A stretch of 64,000 nucleotides of DNA from Dugong dugon (lineage: Eukaryota; Chordata; Mammalia; Sirenia; Dugongidae): NCBI GenBank assembly GCA_030035585.1, contig CM057472.1, forward strand, positions 93,865,601 through 93,929,600, given 5' to 3'. Below, in pieces: positions 34,501-46,710 of this stretch (position 1 is the stretch's first letter; each line of letters begins with the position of its first letter). The notes beneath the pieces are model-generated. The model saw only the letters and a list, made by a program, of their open reading frames with translations. It was not told the DNA's origin and ran no database searches. Made by a program: the position numbers and the translations under genes.

Positions 34501-35592
34501 TCCATTCCAGTGTGGAGCTGCTTCCCGGTCTGGGCTGCCACGCTGGTGGGATCCCGGGGCTTTTGTTACTTTGTTCGTTTTGAATTGTTTGTTTGTTTTC
34601 TTTTCCTTTTCTTGAGTTGGGAGCCCTTTCTGGCCAGGCGGAGCTGCATGGCAAGGAACTCCCCTTCAGCTTCCACAGATGTGCAGAGAGATCCCTGAGA
34701 GCATTTCTTTTCTCGTTGGTTTTTTTTTTTTTTTCTGTCTTTTTGGGGAGCCTTTCTTATTCCTTTTTTTTTTTAAATTTGTTTTCTTCTCTTTTCCTTC
34801 TTTTTCCCTTTTTGTCTCTCTTCATTGCTCAGTTTCTCGTCCCTCTATATCTTCCCTCTCTTTCTGATCCCTGAATACCAGTCGTTGCATACCTCTATGC
34901 CTTCTAGCCAGGCTGTATTGCAACACCTGAGAGCGACTTCCCCAGACCTCATAGCTGCACCGGTGAGATCCCTGGGAACTTTGCGGTTCTTTAAACTTTC
35001 TGATTTTTATTTATTAATTCTTTTTTTTTTCGTCCTCTTCCCCTTTCTGTTTCTCTCCATTTTATAGACTCTCATCTCTTCATTCCAACGGCACGCTCCC
35101 CTAGCATTATTTTTGTTTGTTTGTATGTTTTTGGCTCCTGTTCCTCTCTCCTCTCTCCCATATCCATCTTAGCTCCATACATAACAATCTCCCTGCTTCA
35201 TCCTGCCTACCTGCACCGTGCACTTGACATCACACCACCAAGCAGCACGGGTGCGGCCTACTGGAACCTGCGCTGCACTGATTACCGATCCACTGTGGTG
35301 GCTGTAGTAAGTGCCACAAACAACCCACCCCAGTAACTCCTCTTCAGCTAGACCTGCCCTGCTGTACCATATCTGAGTGACTGACCCTGCCAGTTGGAGA
35401 AGGAAGCGAAAAGTATTGAGCACACACATGAGCAAACAACAAACAACAAACAGTCTGCCTGCTCAGACATAGTCAAATTTTTTTTTTAAAAAAAGGGATG
35501 AAACAAACAAATCTACAATCAATAAACAAGAAAAATAACTACTGAATGCTCGGAAAACAGCAGACAATAAACATTTACAAAAACATGACAGG

Positions 35593-36543
35593 ATGGTTCA
35601 AGTAGGCGTCCAAAATAAAACACCAGACGACTCTCTTGTGGAAGAAAATACACTAGAACTACCTCATAGGGAATTCAAATCTCTAATACTTGGAATTCTC
35701 CAAGAACTGAGTCAAAAAGCTGACAAACATGAGTTAAAAATACAAATTCATGGAAAATACAAACAAAAAATTGGAAGAATTCAGGAAGATGATGCAGGAA
35801 GAAAATGCAAAAATAAATTCACAACTAGATATTATACAAAGACAACAATTAGAAATCCAAAAGATAAACAACAAGATTTTAGAAATGGAGGGTGTCATAG
35901 AAGGGCTGAGAAGCATATTTGAAATGGTGGAAGACAGGATCAGTGGAATTGAAGACAAACACCTGGATACAACTCTGTTTGAGGAAAACTCAGAAAACAG
36001 AACAAAGAAAAATGAAGAGACTCTGAGAGTTATGTGGGATACAATTAAAAGCAAAAATTTACAACTCACTGGAATTCCAGAACAGGGAGAAAACAGAAAA
36101 CACAGAAGCTGATTCAGGAACTGCTGACAGAAAACTTCCCCAATATCATGAAAGATGAAAAGCTGGCCATCCAAGAAACTCAACGCACCCCATATAGAAG
36201 AGACCCCAAAAGAAAATCACCAAGGCATATCATATTCACACTCACCAAAACCAAAGACAAAGAATCCTGAGAGCAGCTCGTGAAAAACAAGAAGTCACAT
36301 TCAGAGGAGCAACAATAAAACTAAGCTCAGATTATTCGGCAGAAACCATGAAGGCAAGAAGGCAATGGGATAACATATATAAAATCTTGAAAGAAAAAAA
36401 TTGTCAGCCACGAATAATATATCCTGCAAAACTCTCTGTTCAACTTTGATGGTGAAATTAGGTCATTTCCAGATAAACAGAAATTAAGAGAATATGTAAA
36501 AGTCAAACCAGACTTACAAGAATTATTAAACGGAGTTCTTTGA
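35593..36543 (+). pseudogene. L1-4 ORF1, frameshifted
   Basis: Start is uncertain: an ATG at 35593 gives VQVGVQNKTPDDSLVEENT, matching the same stretch in L1-5; an upstream start is possible. 35593-35922 covers the leader and the beginning of the coiled coil. After a frameshift near 35750, the frame 35750-36112 gives the coiled coil (QQLEIQKINNKILEMEGVIE) and the RRM start (TLRVMWDTIKSKNLQLTGIP). The rest shifts again and ends QELLNGVL with TGA at 36541-36543. About 315 codons. ORF1p binds L1 RNA as a trimer; this copy would not make it. Confidence 0.85.
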
Positions 36544-37015
36544 TCTGAGGACAAATAGCCTCAGCTCACAGGCAGAACCTAGGATGCAGGATCGCACCAG
36601 CCAGATACCAATCTAGGAAATGAACTCTCAAAGACTATCCAAAACCAAAAGAAATACAACAGGGAATCAGAGCAGTTAATCAATAAATGACAACAACGTC
36701 AGAACAATAAAAGAGGGAATAAACTGAATAGGTATAGAACCTTCTAATGGAGAGGAAGGCAAGGCGATACCAAGTAATGGTAGACTGCTTCAAACTTAGA
36801 AAGATAAGGGTAAAATTCATGGTAACCACAAAGAAAGTTAACAAACATACTCATAAAAATAAAGACGAAAAACATAAAGTCTCAGCAAAAAAAAAAAAAA
36901 AAAACCTACAAAAACAAAAGAAATGAAAATAAAATCCACAAACAAAAGTAATTCAGCACAAGAGAGTAAGAAGAATAATGAAAACTTCAGCACCACAAAA
37001 CAAAAGCACTACAAA
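36544..37015 (+). other. L1-4 ORF1-ORF2 spacer, 472 bp, A-rich
   Basis: Non-coding A-rich sequence with a run of about 18 A (36887-36904). The same kind of spacer is present in L1-1 (12544-12998, 455 bp), L1-3 (about 430 bp) and L1-5 (about 455 bp). Shared words include 'ggagaggaaggcaagg' and 'aagataagggtaaa'. Human L1 has only about 63 bp here. Confidence 0.85.
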
Positions 37016-40000
37016 ATGACAGCAACAAACTCACATCTATCAATAATTACACTGAATGTAAATGGACTCAGTGCACCCATAAAGAGATGGAGAGTGACAG
37101 AATGGAAAGAAAACAGGATCCATCAATATGCTGTCTACAGGAGACACACCTTAGAAACAAAGATGTGAATTTCTTAAACGTCAAAGGTTGGAAAAAAATA
37201 TATCAATCTAACAACTACCAAAAAAAAGCAGGAGTGGCAATTCTAATCTCAGATAAAATAGACTTTAAAACAAAATCTACCATAAAAGACAAAGAAGGAC
37301 ACTATACAATGATTAAGGGGATGATCAATCATGAAGACATAACCATAATAAACATCTACGCTCCCAATGACAAGGCTCCAAAATACATAAAACAAACTCT
37401 AACAACCCTGCAAAGAGAAATTGACAGTTCCACAATAATAGTAGGAGACTTCAACACATCACCCTCAGTAAAGGACACAACAACTAAGAAGAAACTCAGC
37501 AAAGATACAGAAGACCTAAAGGGCACAATCAGCCAACTGGACCTCATAGACATATATAGAACACGCTATCCAACCACTGCAAAGTACACGTTCTTTTCCA
37601 ATGCACATGGAATGTACTCCAGAATAGACCACATCTTAGGCCACAGAGCAATCCTCAACAAGATCCAAAGCATTGAGATAATTCAAAGTATTTTCTCTGA
37701 CCATAATGCCATCAAGGTACAAATTAACAATAGAAAGAGCAAGGGAAAAAAATCAACTACATGGAAACTGAATAATATACTGCTTACACATCACTTGGTA
37801 ATAGAAGAAATCAGAGATGGAATCAAAAAATTCCTAGAATCAAATGAGAGAGAAAACACATCATAACAAAATCTTTGGGACACAGCAAAGGCAGGCCTCA
37901 GAGGAGAATTTATAGCAATAGATGCACATATGAAAAAAGAAGAAAGGGACAAAATCAAAACATTAACTACAGAACTCAAACAAATAGAAAGAGAACAGCA
38001 AAAAAAGAGCCCACACCCACCGGAAGAAAGAAAATAGTAAAGATCAGAGCAGAAATAAATGAAATAGAGAACAGAAAAACAATAGACAGAATTAACAAAA
38101 CCAAAAGTTGGTTCTTTGAAACAATCAACAATATCAACAAACCACTGGCCAGACTGACTGAAGAAAAACAGGAGAGGACACAAATAACCTAAATATGAAA
38201 TGGGGAATATTACAACAGACCCAACTGAAATAAAAAGGATTATAACAGAATATTATGAAAAACTATACTCCAACATATTTGAAAACATAGAGGAAATGGA
38301 TAAATTTCTAGAAGCAAATGGCCTACCCAAACTACAACAAAGTGATGTTGAAAATCTGAACAGACCCATAACAAGAGAAGAGATTAAAAAGGTAATAAAA
38401 AAAACTCCCAACTAAAAAAAGCCCTGGCCCAGATGGCTTCACTGGACAATTCTACAAAACATTTACAGAACAGTTTATACCAGTACTACTCAAGCTATTT
38501 CAGAGCATAGAAGAAGAAGCAACACTTCCAAATTCATTCTATGAAGCCAGCATAACGCTGATACCAAAACCAGGCAAAGACGTCACAGAGAAAGAAAATT
38601 ACAGACCAATATCTCTCATGAATATAGATGCAAAATTTCTGAACAAAATTCTAGCCATTAGACTTCAGCATCATATCAAAAAAATAATACACCACGACCA
38701 AGTATGATTCATACCAGGGATGCAAGGATGGTTCAACATTAGAAAATCAATCAACGTAATCCAGCACATAAATCAAAGGAAAGAAAAGAATCACATGATC
38801 ATCTCAATTGACGCAGAAAAGGCATTTGACAAAGTCCAACACCCATTCCTGATAAAAACTCTCAAAAAAATAGGTATAGAAGGGAAATTTCTCAACATAA
38901 TAAAGGGCATCTATGCAAAACCAACAGCCAACATCATTCTTAATGGAGAGAGGCTGAAAACATTCCCCTTGAAAACAGGAACAAGACAAGGATGCCCTTT
39001 ATCACCACTCCTATTTAACATTGTGCTGGAAGTTCTAGCCAGAGCAATAAGGCAAGAAAAAGAAAAAAAGGGCATCCAAATTGGTAATGAAGAAGTTAAA
39101 CTGTCCCTGTTTGTAAATGATATGATACTATACATAGAAAACCCTAAAAACTCCACGAGAAATCTACTGGAACTAATAGAAAGATTCAGCAGAGTAGCAG
39201 GATACAAGATAAATATTCAAAAATCAGTTGGATTCCTATACACCAGTAAGCAGAACGATGAATAGGAAATCAGGAAAACAATACCATTTTCAATAGCCCC
39301 TGAAAACATAAAATACTTATGAATAAATCTGACCAGGGATGTAAAAGACCTATACAAAGAAAACTACAAAACACTACTGCATGAAACCCAAAGGGATCTA
39401 TATAAATGCAAAAACATACCATGCTCATGGATAGGCAGACTAAACATCGTGAAAATGTCAATTCTACCCAAAGCAATTTACAAATACAATGCAATCCCGA
39501 TCCAAATACCAACAACATTCTTCAAAGAGATGGAAAAGCTATAACTTTATATGGAAAGGGAAGAAGCCCCGAATAAGTAATGCACTACTGAAGAAGAAGA
39601 ATGAAGTTGGAGTACTCACACTACCTGACTTTAGAACCTACTATACAGCTACAGTAGTCAAAACAGCCTGGTATTGGTACAACGACAGATACATTGACCA
39701 ATGGAACAGAATTGAGAACCCAGATGTAAATCCATCCACCTGTGGACACCTGATCTTCGACAAGGGCCCAAAGTCCATCAAATGGGGAAAAGACAGCCTT
39801 TTTAACAAATGGTGCTGGCAAAACTGGATATCTATCTGCCAAAAAATGAAACAGGACCCACACCTCATGCCGTATAGAAAAACTACTTCAAAGTGGATCA
39901 AAGACCTGAATATGAAGCCTAAAACTATGAAGTTCATAGAAGAAGAAATGGGACCAACACTACAGGCCTTAATACATGGCATTAACAGGATACAAACCAT

Positions 40001-40832
40001 AACCATCAACGCACAAACCCCAACAGATAAGCTAGATAACTGGGATCTTCTAAAAATCAAACACATATGCTCTTCAAAAGACTTCACCAAAAGAGTAAAA
40101 AGAGAACCTACAGACTGGGAAAAAGTTTTTGGACAGTACAAGTCAGACAAAGGTCTAATCTCCATAATCTACAAGAAAATCCAACACCTCTACAACAAAA
40201 AGACAAATAATCCTATTAAAAAATGGGCAAAGGAAATGAACAGACACTTCATTAAAGAAGACATTCAAATGGCCAACAGACCCATGAGGAAATGCTCGTG
40301 ATCACTCACCATTAGAGAAATGCAAATTAAAACCACAATGAGCTACCATCTCACCCCAGCATTACTGGCACAAATCAAAAACACTGGAAATAACAAATGT
40401 CGAAGAGGCTGTGGGGAGATGGGAACTCTTATGCACTGCTGGTGGGAATGCAAAATGATACAACCATTTTGGAAAATGATATGGTGCTTCCTCAGAAAGC
40501 TAGAAATAGACATACCATTCGATCCAGCAATCCCACTCCTAGAAATATATCCTAGAGAAATAAGAGTCGTCACTCGAATAGACATATGTACACCTATGTT
40601 CATGGCAGCATTGTTCACAATAGCAAAACGATGGAAACAACCTAGATGCCCATCAACAGATGAATGGATAAACCAACTATGGTACATACACACAATGGAG
40701 TACTATGCAATGAGAAAGAACAACAATGAATCTGTGAAGCATCTCATAACATGGATGAAACTGGAGGACATTATGCTGAGTGAAATATGTCAATCACAAA
40801 AGGACAAATATTGCATGAGACCTCTATTGTAA
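37016..40832 (+). pseudogene. L1-4 ORF2, near-intact length, mutated catalytic site
   Basis: Start ATG at 37016 (MTATNSHLSIITLNVNGL), stop TAA 40830-40832, about 1272 codons, the usual size. The endonuclease has all catalytic landmarks visible: LNVNGL, CCLQETH, INIYAPND, VGDFN, RIDHILGH, SDHNAIKV (37087-37866 after a frameshift near 37110). A stop lies at about 37864. The RT block 38720-39265 contains [12 protein letters not shown] and [10 protein letters not shown], but the catalytic box at 39110-39121 is FVND instead of FADD, so an essential aspartate is replaced. The thumb region (39489-40301) and Cys-rich domain (40320-40832: [19 protein letters not shown]) are each open. Confidence 0.92.
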
Positions 40833-42011
40833 AAACCCATGAAAAATTCACACAGAAAATGTAACAATCTTTGTTGGTTACCAGGGATGGGATGGGTGGG
40901 GGGGAAATACTAAATAGGCAAATAGATAAGTGGTATCTTGGGTGAAGGATGAGACAGTACACAATACAGGGGAAAGTAGCACAACTTGTACAAGGAAAGG
41001 TCGTGGAAGCCCCATAGACACATCTAAACTCCCTGAGGGACTGAATTGCTTGGTGGAGGGCTGTGGGGACAATGGTCTTGGGGAACATCTATCTCAATTG
41101 GCATGACACATAAAGACAATGCTCTACATTCTACGTTGGTGAGTAGTGTCTGGGCTCTTAAAAGCCCATGAGTGGCCATCTAAGATACTCCACTGGTCTC
41201 ATCCCTTTGGAAGCAAGGGAGAATGAAGAGAATAGGATACAAGGAAAAGATTAGTCCGAAGGACTAATGGACCACAGCTACCAAGGCCTCCACTGGACTG
41301 AGTCCAGTACAGCTAGATGGTTCCCGGCTACTACAGCTGACTGCTCTGACCAGGATCACAACAGAGGGTTGTAGACAGAGCTGGAGAAGGATGTAGAGCA
41401 TAATTGTAACTCACAAAAAGAAGACCAGATTTACTGGCCTAAAGGAGACTGGAGAAACCTCGAGAGTATGGCCCCCAGAAGCCTTTTTAGCTCAGTGGTG
41501 AAGCTATCTCCGAGGTTCACTGTTCAGCCTGGGAGTGGACAGCCCCGTAAAACCAAATGAGACTAACAAGGTACAGGAGTCCAGTGACAAAGGCCAGAAG
41601 GCAGAAGGGGACAAGGAAGCTGGTTATAGGGAACCCAAGGTTGAGTAAGGATATTGTTGATGTGTTGTGAGATTGTTAACCATTGTCATAGGGCAATATT
41701 TGTAGTAAGTGTTAAATGAGAAACTATTTTGTTCTGTAAGTCTTCATCTTAAGTCAGAATAACAGCACAATTGGAAGAGCGTAGTCAGTGTCACTGAATT
41801 GTGCATGTAGAAGTTTTTGAAATGGTGTATCTTCGGCTATGTGTATCTTCACCAAAAAGAAAATGGTTGAGAAGTTAGAAGGTTAATATGTTGTGGGGTT
41901 GTTAACCAACATCATAAAACAACATGTGTACTACTGTTTCATGAGAAACTATTTGTTCTTTAAGCCTTCACCTCAATTACAATAAAATATAATAAAAAAT
42001 AAAATAAAAAT
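40833..42011 (+). other. L1-4 3' UTR with repeated terminal module and A-rich tail
   Basis: Nearly 1.2 kb. A poly-G stretch (40897-40903) is reminiscent of the G-rich part of human L1 3' UTRs. The terminal ~120-bp module occurs at 41636-41760 and 41865-41978, as in L1-3. It ends in an A-rich tail punctuated by T (41979-42011), directly followed by the right target duplication. Confidence 0.85.
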
Positions 42012-42026
42012 AGAAGTGGTCATACC

Positions 42027-42330
42027 AACAGGGCAATGGAAGCCATGGTTGCCACCACCAGCCTCACTCCTGGCACCTGCACACCTCCTACTCCCCGCCC
42101 ATGTCTGCAGCCACTTCTCCACGTCCCCACGCCCCCCCCCCCCCCGCCCTGTGCCTGGATATGGGCAAAGTCCCAATCCAGCTGCCAGCACAGCCCCCAT
42201 CCAGCCCACGGTCACACACCAGCATGATGAGCCTCCTGTATCCAGTGGATACAGTTCTTGGGTTTTGTCCAGCAAGCTCCTATAATGTTTTAATATGATA
42301 GGCTTTATAGGGGTTGGTTCGTAACTACGG
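42027..42330. other. GC-rich segment, right side of the L1-4 insertion site, with C15 run
   Basis: Proline/serine-coding-like GC-rich sequence with a run of 15 C at 42131-42145. It continues 33090-33347 across the L1-4 insertion. No recognisable protein or RNA. Confidence 0.45.
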
Positions 42331-42720
42331 ATTTTATGGGACTCCTGTAGATAACATGGTGTTTACACAATGTCTGAATCTTCCCCTGGACTAGGAGCTT
42401 CTCCACGCAGGAACTCTGGGTCCAAAGGACGCACTTTCTTCCCAGCACTTCTTTCGTGGCGGTATGAGGTCCGCACTCTATGCTTGCTTCCCTTCCCTTT
42501 TATCTTTTGTAAGATAAAAGTGGTGCAGGCCACAACCCAGGGAAACTCCCTTTACATTGGATCAGGGATGTGACCTTAGTAAGGGTGTTAGGATCTCACC
42601 GTAATCCTCTTTAACATAAAATTAAAATCGCAAAATGGAGGACAACCACATAATACTGGGAATCACAGCCTAACCAAGTTGATACATATTTTGGGGGGAC
42701 ACAATTCAATCCATAGCATT
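42331..42720. mobile_element. Old interspersed repeat, class unresolved
   Basis: The end (ctaaccaagttgatacatat...ttcaatccatag) resembles the end of the repeat at 30820-31295 (agccaagttgacacacaaac), and 'cagggaaactccctttacat' resembles 'aaggaaactccctttcaact' there. The two are probably distantly related repeats. Class and boundaries are not certain. Confidence 0.4.
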
Positions 42721-45050
42721 ACCACTTGGAATTATAAAGTCAGTATTGTTGCCACTTAAAATAGCTTTTTATTTATAATTCTGGAAGTAAGATCTCATGG
42801 TTGTAGTTTATAAATAAAAAATGAGATTTGAACTAACTTCCTGGAAAAAAAAAGACAATTTTTAGTAAAACTCACAGTTCATATTTTTAAAATATATGCA
42901 CTGATTTTTAGAAAAAAAATATATTTTTATGCATAAGGTGGAGATGGACACTTTTTCTTCCTGTCAGTCAAGATTTGGAAGTCTGTATAACCAAAATATT
43001 CCAGACTACCATCCAAAATATAACAAATGCATTCACTTAGAATGGGTTAATTCTACTTAACAAGGCAAGAATTACAAAGGGAAGAATCTAGACAGCTTTG
43101 TTAATTCGTAAAATCTGTTTTATAATTCATCCAACTACTTTATGGAAATGTGTGTGGTCTGTCATGATTTAATTTTCTTTTAAAGCAAAGAAATGTTTTA
43201 AAAATAATCAGCATATTTAACTCAAAAAATTCATCTAAAGGCAATTTTGAAAATGGACCCTTGCTTTGGAGTTGTTTGGGTTTTTTTTTAATCTTGAGGG
43301 AAAAAAAATGCTTTTAAAGAAAGGGAAATTATCTTTCAAACGAAGTGTGAACACTATGAGCATTTTTGTCTTCCTGTCTCTATAGTCTGTGCTGGTGAGA
43401 TTTGACAGGTTTAACTTTACTTATATAATCTCCTCTTCCTAAAGTTTGGTGATTCTGACTTTATCTCTTGCTCTATTCTGCATAAACAAGGGAAAACGGC
43501 ATATGGCATTGATACTGATTTCATGAAAAACTTGATAGAATTTTATAGGTTTATCTATGGTACCAGTTGGCGAGTTTAGAAATGTAGGTCCTTCATCTGC
43601 TCCTACAATGATGCTGAAAATTAGTCTGATCATTATGTGAACATAATGCTTCTCTCCTTTCCCAAAACCCAACTTAGCCAAGAAAAGTAAATTTGAAACA
43701 GGCTGTTTGACGTCTTTAACAAGTCTCTGAAAAAAGTGAATGGAAACCTCACTTTATTCAAATTATTTTTCCACCAAAATGCAACATAATCATTGATGCA
43801 TGAAAGAATGTCTTTTTGCCCACAATTCCCACACGTGCTGCACCATGAGGAGAAAAGATGAAAAGGATGGTGAGAAGCCCCGGATCTGTTAGTTCCTTCA
43901 TTTCGAAAAGCCTCAAATCAAGAAAATGACATGTAGCTTCTTTTACGCTGGGATCAAAAGAAACCTTCAGACAGCTGTGTTTTGGTGCACATGTATTTTT
44001 TTAAGCAAGTTTGTAGTTTGAATTTTAGGTCTTGAAGACCAGATGTTGGTGACACTAGAAACTCCCACATTTACTTGGGAGGGAGAGTGAAGAAAGAGAA
44101 AGGGGATACTTTACTACTGAAGACACATTTATTAAAATAAATAAAGAAATAAATAAGCCACACACTAGAATATTACACAACAAATACTCATTAAAATATT
44201 AAAATCCAGCAAGCGCTTGATTCCAAAAAGCCCATACTCAGAGTTCAAGGAAAAAAAAAAAAGAAGATGTTGGGCACAATTTAAACAGGTGAGCAAAATC
44301 GACAGTGAGCTTGGCTTTGCACTTATGCGTAAAATGAGACACATTTAAGGCATTATTTGTTTGTGTGTTTGTTTTCTTTTTTTAACCAAGAAAGAGGGAA
44401 AAGGGTCTGCTAAGATAAGTTGAGCTCTTTGTCATATTTAGGAAGTAGCATGAGAGAAGCTGAAAAGAGGAAGAGAAGAAAAAAAAGAGAAGACATATTT
44501 AAGACATTAAATTGCTAAAGGGAGGCAAGGCAGGTGGAAGGTAAAATGGAAGCAGAATTTGGAAGGTTGGTGTCAAACCCTTAAAGGCTCAAAGGTGGAA
44601 ATAGTAGGAGAGCTTTGATGTATAACCATGGGTCATTTTAAAATGGAAACAAAGGAATATATTTTCTAAAACTGTAGCAGTGTTGTTATTCCCTCTCTTA
44701 AAGATATTTAATGTATTCTTACCTAATTGGATGGGCAGTATAACTCAAAGATGGAGAAAAGGTGTTGTAAAAAGCATTCCTGCAAGATACCGTGATTTTG
44801 ATTAGCATCAGATCCTTAGATCTTTACTTTGCCTTTCACAGTTTTATTCCTTGTATTCATATAAAAATATCTGTGACAGTATACCCTTTGGCAGACTGAA
44901 AAATTACCATTTAAAAACTATTTCCAAGGAATTATAATATTTTACTTGAAGACCTGCACATTAGATAACTATTTACCAAAAAGTATGAGGTGCTTCATTT
45001 GGGAACTCTTCAAGGAGTACAAGTCAACATACTTCGTTTCAAATGCCTCT
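42721..45050. other. Unique non-coding DNA, 2.3 kb
   Basis: No gene, RNA or repeat recognised. This is the longest stretch without obvious transposons in the middle of the window. The frame at 43439-43681 (-, 80 codons) has no features I recognise. Possible conserved-element character cannot be judged from one sequence. Confidence 0.5.
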
Positions 45051-45054
45051 AGTA

Positions 45055-45190
45055 TCATTAGCTTTGTTTCCTTAACCAAGTGCCTTAACTCTCTGAACTT
45101 CAGTTTTGGCATTTCTTAATTGGCTAGAAGAATACCTTATATATCAAGTAAGATTATTACAGGGAGTAAAAAAGAATATGTCTATGGAAA
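45055..45190 (+). mobile_element. MIR SINE fragment, sense
   Basis: The core and 3' part of MIR are visible: 'gtttccttaaccaagtgcct', 'taactctctgaacttcagtt', 'agattattacagggag'. Very diverged, as expected for this ancient SINE. Confidence 0.65.
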
Positions 45191-45253
45191 CACCTTGGAA
45201 GCAGAAATCCTTGTTATAATATTAACTGTATCTGTAGAAAGAAAAAAAGAAAA

Positions 45254-45455
45254 AGCAGTTGCTATTGAGTCAATTAAAACTTATGGCGACCCCATATGTG
45301 TCAGAGTAGTATTGTGCTTCATGGGAGTTTCAGTGGCTGACTTTTCAGAAGTAGTAACCAAGTCTGTCTTCTGAGGTGCTTCTGGGTGGACTCGAACCTC
45401 CAACCTTTCAATTAAGAGCCCAAAGCATTAACTGTTTGCACCATCCAGGGACCAT
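45254..45455 (-). mobile_element. AfroSINE, antisense
   Basis: Plus-strand order: tail (gttgctattgagtcaattaa), body (gtgtcagagtagtattgtgc, 'agtggctgacttttcagaag') and head with the reversed B-box (gggtggactcgaacctccaa), ending at ccatccagggacc (45454). Head-to-tail complete. Confidence 0.88.
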
Positions 45456-45547
45456 TATCTGTAAATCATTTTACAATTAACAATGAAGAAAGACATCTGT
45501 TGAATACCTTCTATGGTATTCAACCCCAAGAACTATGTTAAGTGACT

Positions 45548-45676
45548 AGATAGATAGATAGATGGAGGGATGGAAGGATGGAAGGATGGATGGATGGATG
45601 GATGTATAGACAGAGATATTAGATACAGAGTCATCTCATGAGAAAATGAGAAAGAGAGAGAGACAGTGAGAGAGAT
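45548..45676. repeat. Compound microsatellite (GATA)n-(GATG)n and GA tract
   Basis: Four GATA units, then about ten GGAT/GGAA units to 45605, and after 40 bases a GA-rich tract (45646-45676). Simple sequence, probably polymorphic. Confidence 0.92.
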
Positions 45677-45814
45677 GTCATTTAACTCCTATATGTTATG
45701 TAGAATTGTATTGGGGTAACTGAGACTTGAGGAAACTCAAGTAACTTGCCATTGTCACACATCTATAAAATGACATAAAGTATGTGTCTCCAAATTTCAC
45801 TGTTTTTCTTTGTG

Positions 45815-46205
45815 TGTTAATCAAAAAGCAGCTTCAAACAACACATATCTATTATTTCTCATGATTCTGTGAGTAGGCCAGTGGCTCTTCTAGCCTGGGC
45901 TGGTTCAACTGGCACATGGCTGGGGCCTCTCTGGCACAGCTGGGAACACTCTGCCAGCTGGAATACCTGGACACTCCCTCCATCTGGTTTCTCTTCCTCC
46001 AGCAAGTCAGCCTCGGCTTAGTCATCTGATGGCAGAAGGGTTCCATAGAGCAGCAAGAGGGGCAAGCCCCAGAACACAAGCACTTTTCAAGAATCTGCTT
46101 GAGTCATGTTTCCTAGCTTTCAATAACCAAACAGTCATATGGCCAAGACCAAATTCAAGGGCAGAGATATAGATTCTACCCTTTGATGGGAGGAGTGCCA
46201 AGGGA
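45815..46205. mobile_element. Old interspersed repeat, family unresolved
   Basis: The sequence from 'atcaaaaagcagcttcaaac' (45819-45838) to 'cctttgatgggaggagtgcc' (46180-46199) has the look of a known mammal-wide repeat (hallmarks: tattatttctcatgattctg at its start; ggccaagaccaaattcaagg near its end). I cannot name the family with confidence. The frames within it are incidental. Confidence 0.5.
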
Positions 46206-46710
46206 TGCACATATAGAGATGGAATAATTTATGGCCCTTTTTGAAATCTAGTATACTATGAAATTTGCAACACCACAGAAACCACACATATTATCCCTAT
46301 GTATATATAGATGTTGTATGTTTGTGTCTACAGATTATATATTTACGTGTGTTTTGCTTTGGAGCTTGGGAAGCAATGAAAGGAAATAAGGAAAATGTGT
46401 CAAATATCTTGTCTTGACTTATATAAAAGAAGCAAAAGCCATTAAGGAAGAAATCCCAAATTAAAACCTCATGGTACTTGATATGCCCCTGCAAATGTAT
46501 GTGTTCAGTTTGTTTTTTTATTTTTTCCCCCAGTCCTCCCTCCCTCAGAGTACTGGCAAATGTACACTGTTTTAAATTTGGATTACTGCTAACATTTTAA
46601 AAAATGTGGAGAGTGTATATAAAAATATGGATTTCTGGTTTTTCTTGAAAAATGGAAAGATCAGGTAACACTGGTTTTATATTGCCACGTGACAACAATT
46701 CACTGAATTG

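Larger units (their letters stand above)
33363..35592 (+). promoter_or_regulatory. L1-4 5' UTR / internal promoter, 2.2 kb
   Basis: GC-rich at first, then pyrimidine-rich (T/C tracts at 34715-34870 and 35020-35160), ending at the ORF1 start. It contains a YY1-like site at the 5' edge and three related ~270-bp units in tandem (33676-34500). L1-5 has the same region with only one such unit and is about 700 bp shorter. The long frames here (34198-34698, 34244-34654 and others) overlap on both strands and are by-products of GC-rich, low-stop sequence. L1 5' UTRs normally hold the RNA polymerase II promoter inside the transcribed unit. Confidence 0.85.
33363..42011 (+). mobile_element. L1-4: full-length 8.65-kb LINE-1 with perfect target duplication
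   Basis: This is the most complete element in the window. It runs from the extreme 5' end (gagttccgacaaaatggcgc) to an A-rich tail (41979-42011) and is bounded by an exact 15-bp duplication, agaagtggtcatacc, at 33348-33362 and 42012-42026. The parts are: 5' UTR of about 2.2 kb, ORF1, a 472-bp spacer, ORF2 and a 1.2-kb 3' UTR. Human L1 is about 6 kb; the extra length here comes from the 5' UTR, the spacer and the 3' UTR. The perfect duplication implies a fairly recent insertion, but frameshifts, stops and a mutated RT site show the copy is no longer active. Confidence 0.95.

Noticed and set aside
34198..34698. A 166-codon plus-strand frame with overlapping minus-strand frames of similar length
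   Set aside because: It lies in the GC- and pyrimidine-rich L1-4 5' UTR, differs in other copies and is mirrored on the opposite strand. There are no domain features.
43439..43681. An 80-codon minus-strand frame in unique DNA as a gene
   Set aside because: Within the range of chance open frames for this window size. No recognisable motif, splice signal or start context.
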